DNA of 64,000 bases from Ruminiclostridium cellulolyticum H10 (GTDB lineage Bacteria > Bacillota > Clostridia > Acetivibrionales > DSM-1351): contig NC_011898.1 of the NCBI RefSeq assembly GCF_000022065.1, positions 496,001 to 560,000 of the forward strand, in the 5' to 3' direction. The translations under genes and the position numbers were made by a program. Numbering within the stretch: the stretch's first letter is position 1; each line of letters starts with the position of its first letter. This document shows, one piece after another, positions 62,764 through 64,000 of this stretch. The notes below the pieces were generated by a model. The model saw nothing but the letters and a program-made list of their open reading frames with translations. It ran no database searches and had not been told where the DNA came from.

Positions 62764-63969
62764 TTGAAAAAAACTGCAAGAGTAGTTTTAATAGTTCTGA
62801 TTATTTTATCGAACCTGCTATGTGCCAATATGGTAAAAGGAGATGATACAAATGATGATGGACCCATAACAAACGACATATTGAAAAGCGAGAGCTGGGA
62901 GGTAGCAGGGAATCAGGCTCCAAGAGTTTCTGCAGGTGCTGCAATCGTAATGGATGTACAAAGCGGCAGGGTACTGTATGAAAAAAATGCCTATAAGCGA
63001 AGTTCCATTGCAAGTACCACTAAGATAATGACTGCTATAGTTGCCCTTGAAAACGGTAGTGATGGTGAGGACGTTATCGTAAGCAAAAAGGCAGCATCCA
63101 TTTGGGGGTCCAGAGTAGGGCTTAAGATGGGAAAAATATATAAACTGGGAAATCTTCTTAATGCATTGATGATTAGGTCAGGCAATGATGCTGCTATTGC
63201 GATAGCAGAGCATGTAGGTGGTTCTGTGGAAGCCTTTGCTGAAATGATGAATAGAAAGGCAGCTGAAATAGGAGCTACCAATACAAACTTTGTAACGCCT
63301 CACGGATTGGATGCCCCCCAGCATTATTCAACTCCTTACGACCTTGCATTGATTACCCAATATGCATTAAAAAATAAGAAGTTCTGTAAAATAGTCAGTA
63401 CAAAATCCTCAACCTTTGAAGGAAATCCAATAAATAATACAAACGAGATGCTAAGTCTATACCCGGGAGCAGACGGAGTAAAAACAGGCTATACCGGTCA
63501 GGCAGGAAGATGTCTTGTAACTTCTGCTACTCATAGTGGATGGAGAATAATATCAGTAGTGTTAAATTGTTCCACGAGATCTGTAAGGGCTCAAAGCAGT
63601 AAAATATTACTGGATTATGCATTTGGCAACTATAAGATATATGAATATTTAAAAAAGGGTGGGCAGATTTCCCAAGTTGGTATACATAAAGGATTAAGCA
63701 ATGCGGTTGGAATATGTTCAGATAAAGATATTTCGATTCCATTGAAAAAGGATGAAGCCGATAGGATTAAGGTTGAGTATGATATTCCTAAAACACTGGA
63801 AGCACCGATACAAAAAGGATGCAGGATAGGTACCGTTAATTACGTACTGGATGGAAAGGTGTTGGCTTCCACTGATGTAAAATCCACTGCTACAATAAAG
63901 AGAAAGGACTTCTACTATTATTTTGACAGGATATTTAAAACCTGGGCAAGACTTGTACATCAACATTAA
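62764..63969 (+). CDS. D-alanyl-D-alanine carboxypeptidase (DacF-like, S11 family)
   Basis: This ~401-residue serine peptidase has an N-terminal signal peptide (~1-28). The S11 domain has the catalytic Ser84 in SIASTTKIMTA, the RSGNDAAI triad and GVKTGYTG, and a C-terminal beta domain follows. There is also a short hydrophobic/basic tail. It trims pentapeptides of peptidoglycan; DacF-type enzymes act on the spore cortex. TTG 62764 is preferred by the signal peptide; GTG 62755 and TTG 62746 are possible alternatives. Confidence 0.9.
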   Translation: MKKTARVVLIVLIILSNLLCANMVKGDDTNDDGPITNDILKSESWEVAGNQAPRVSAGAAIVMDVQSGRVLYEKNAYKRSSIASTTKIMTAIVALENGSDGEDVIVSKKAASIWGSRVGLKMGKIYKLGNLLNALMIRSGNDAAIAIAEHVGGSVEAFAEMMNRKAAEIGATNTNFVTPHGLDAPQHYSTPYDLALITQYALKNKKFCKIVSTKSSTFEGNPINNTNEMLSLYPGADGVKTGYTGQAGRCLVTSATHSGWRIISVVLNCSTRSVRAQSSKILLDYAFGNYKIYEYLKKGGQISQVGIHKGLSNAVGICSDKDISIPLKKDEADRIKVEYDIPKTLEAPIQKGCRIGTVNYVLDGKVLASTDVKSTATIKRKDFYYYFDRIFKTWARLVHQH

Positions 63970-64000
63970 AGATGGGATAATAGTAACGTAATTTTAACTT

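Overview
The window is AT-rich DNA from a low-GC, spore-forming anaerobic Firmicute. Evidence for this is the pair of sporulation genes sigK and cotJABC, an alpha/beta-type small acid-soluble spore protein, PolC, strong GGAGG ribosome binding sites, frequent TTG/GTG starts, a Ni-dependent CO dehydrogenase homologue and [NiFe]-hydrogenase maturation genes. Gene content and order resemble the Ruminiclostridium (Clostridium cellulolyticum) group; that assignment is inference from memory, not a database result.

Left region (1-10 kb) is the unusual part. Two mother-cell sporulation genes are each split by a serine-recombinase element. The minus-strand cotJABC operon has an intact cotJA and cotJB, but cotJC stops about 33 codons in, right after its conserved GGPD motif. 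The 3' end of a large serine recombinase gene lies immediately beyond the break, running off the window edge. About 2.3 kb away, sigK is cut inside its conserved ENEIL segment by a 6,638-bp skin-type element (2955-9592). This element carries its own large serine recombinase and a small upstream ORF. It also carries a sigma-A-driven cargo operon encoding a CooS-type CO dehydrogenase plus a complete NitT/TauT-type ABC importer. Joining the two AAATG copies restores an uninterrupted pro-sigma-K of about 236 residues and yields an attP with long imperfect inverted repeats. Between the two elements lies a DUF4825 membrane-anchored protein gene under a BlaI/MecI-like operator.

The middle region (10-34 kb) is a MATE transporter followed by a long, mostly conserved housekeeping block: rpsB-tsf, pyrH-frr-uppS-cdsA-dxr-rseP-ispG-polC, then rimP-nusA-ylxR-ylxQ-infB-rbfA-nrnA-truB-ribF. 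It covers translation, RNA turnover, isoprenoid and lipid-carrier synthesis, membrane proteolysis and DNA replication. IF2 carries a striking array of 12-residue repeats, and the rimP-nusA operon has a structured, attenuator-like leader.

The 34-48 kb region holds hypF-hypC-hypD-hypE (hydrogenase maturation without hypA/hypB), a YknWXYZ/MacAB-type ABC exporter, a pair of M16 peptidase homologues (YmfF/YmfH type), lgt and rodA.

The 48-59 kb region is a division and cell-wall cluster, mraZ-rsmH-ftsL-spoVD/ftsI-murE-murF-mraY-ftsW-murG. It lacks murD and ends at murG. It is followed by an alpha/beta SASP gene on the other strand, a PyrR-attenuated uracil permease, a UgtP/MGDG-synthase-like glycosyltransferase and a DacF-like D,D-carboxypeptidase.

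No rRNA, tRNA or CRISPR array was seen.
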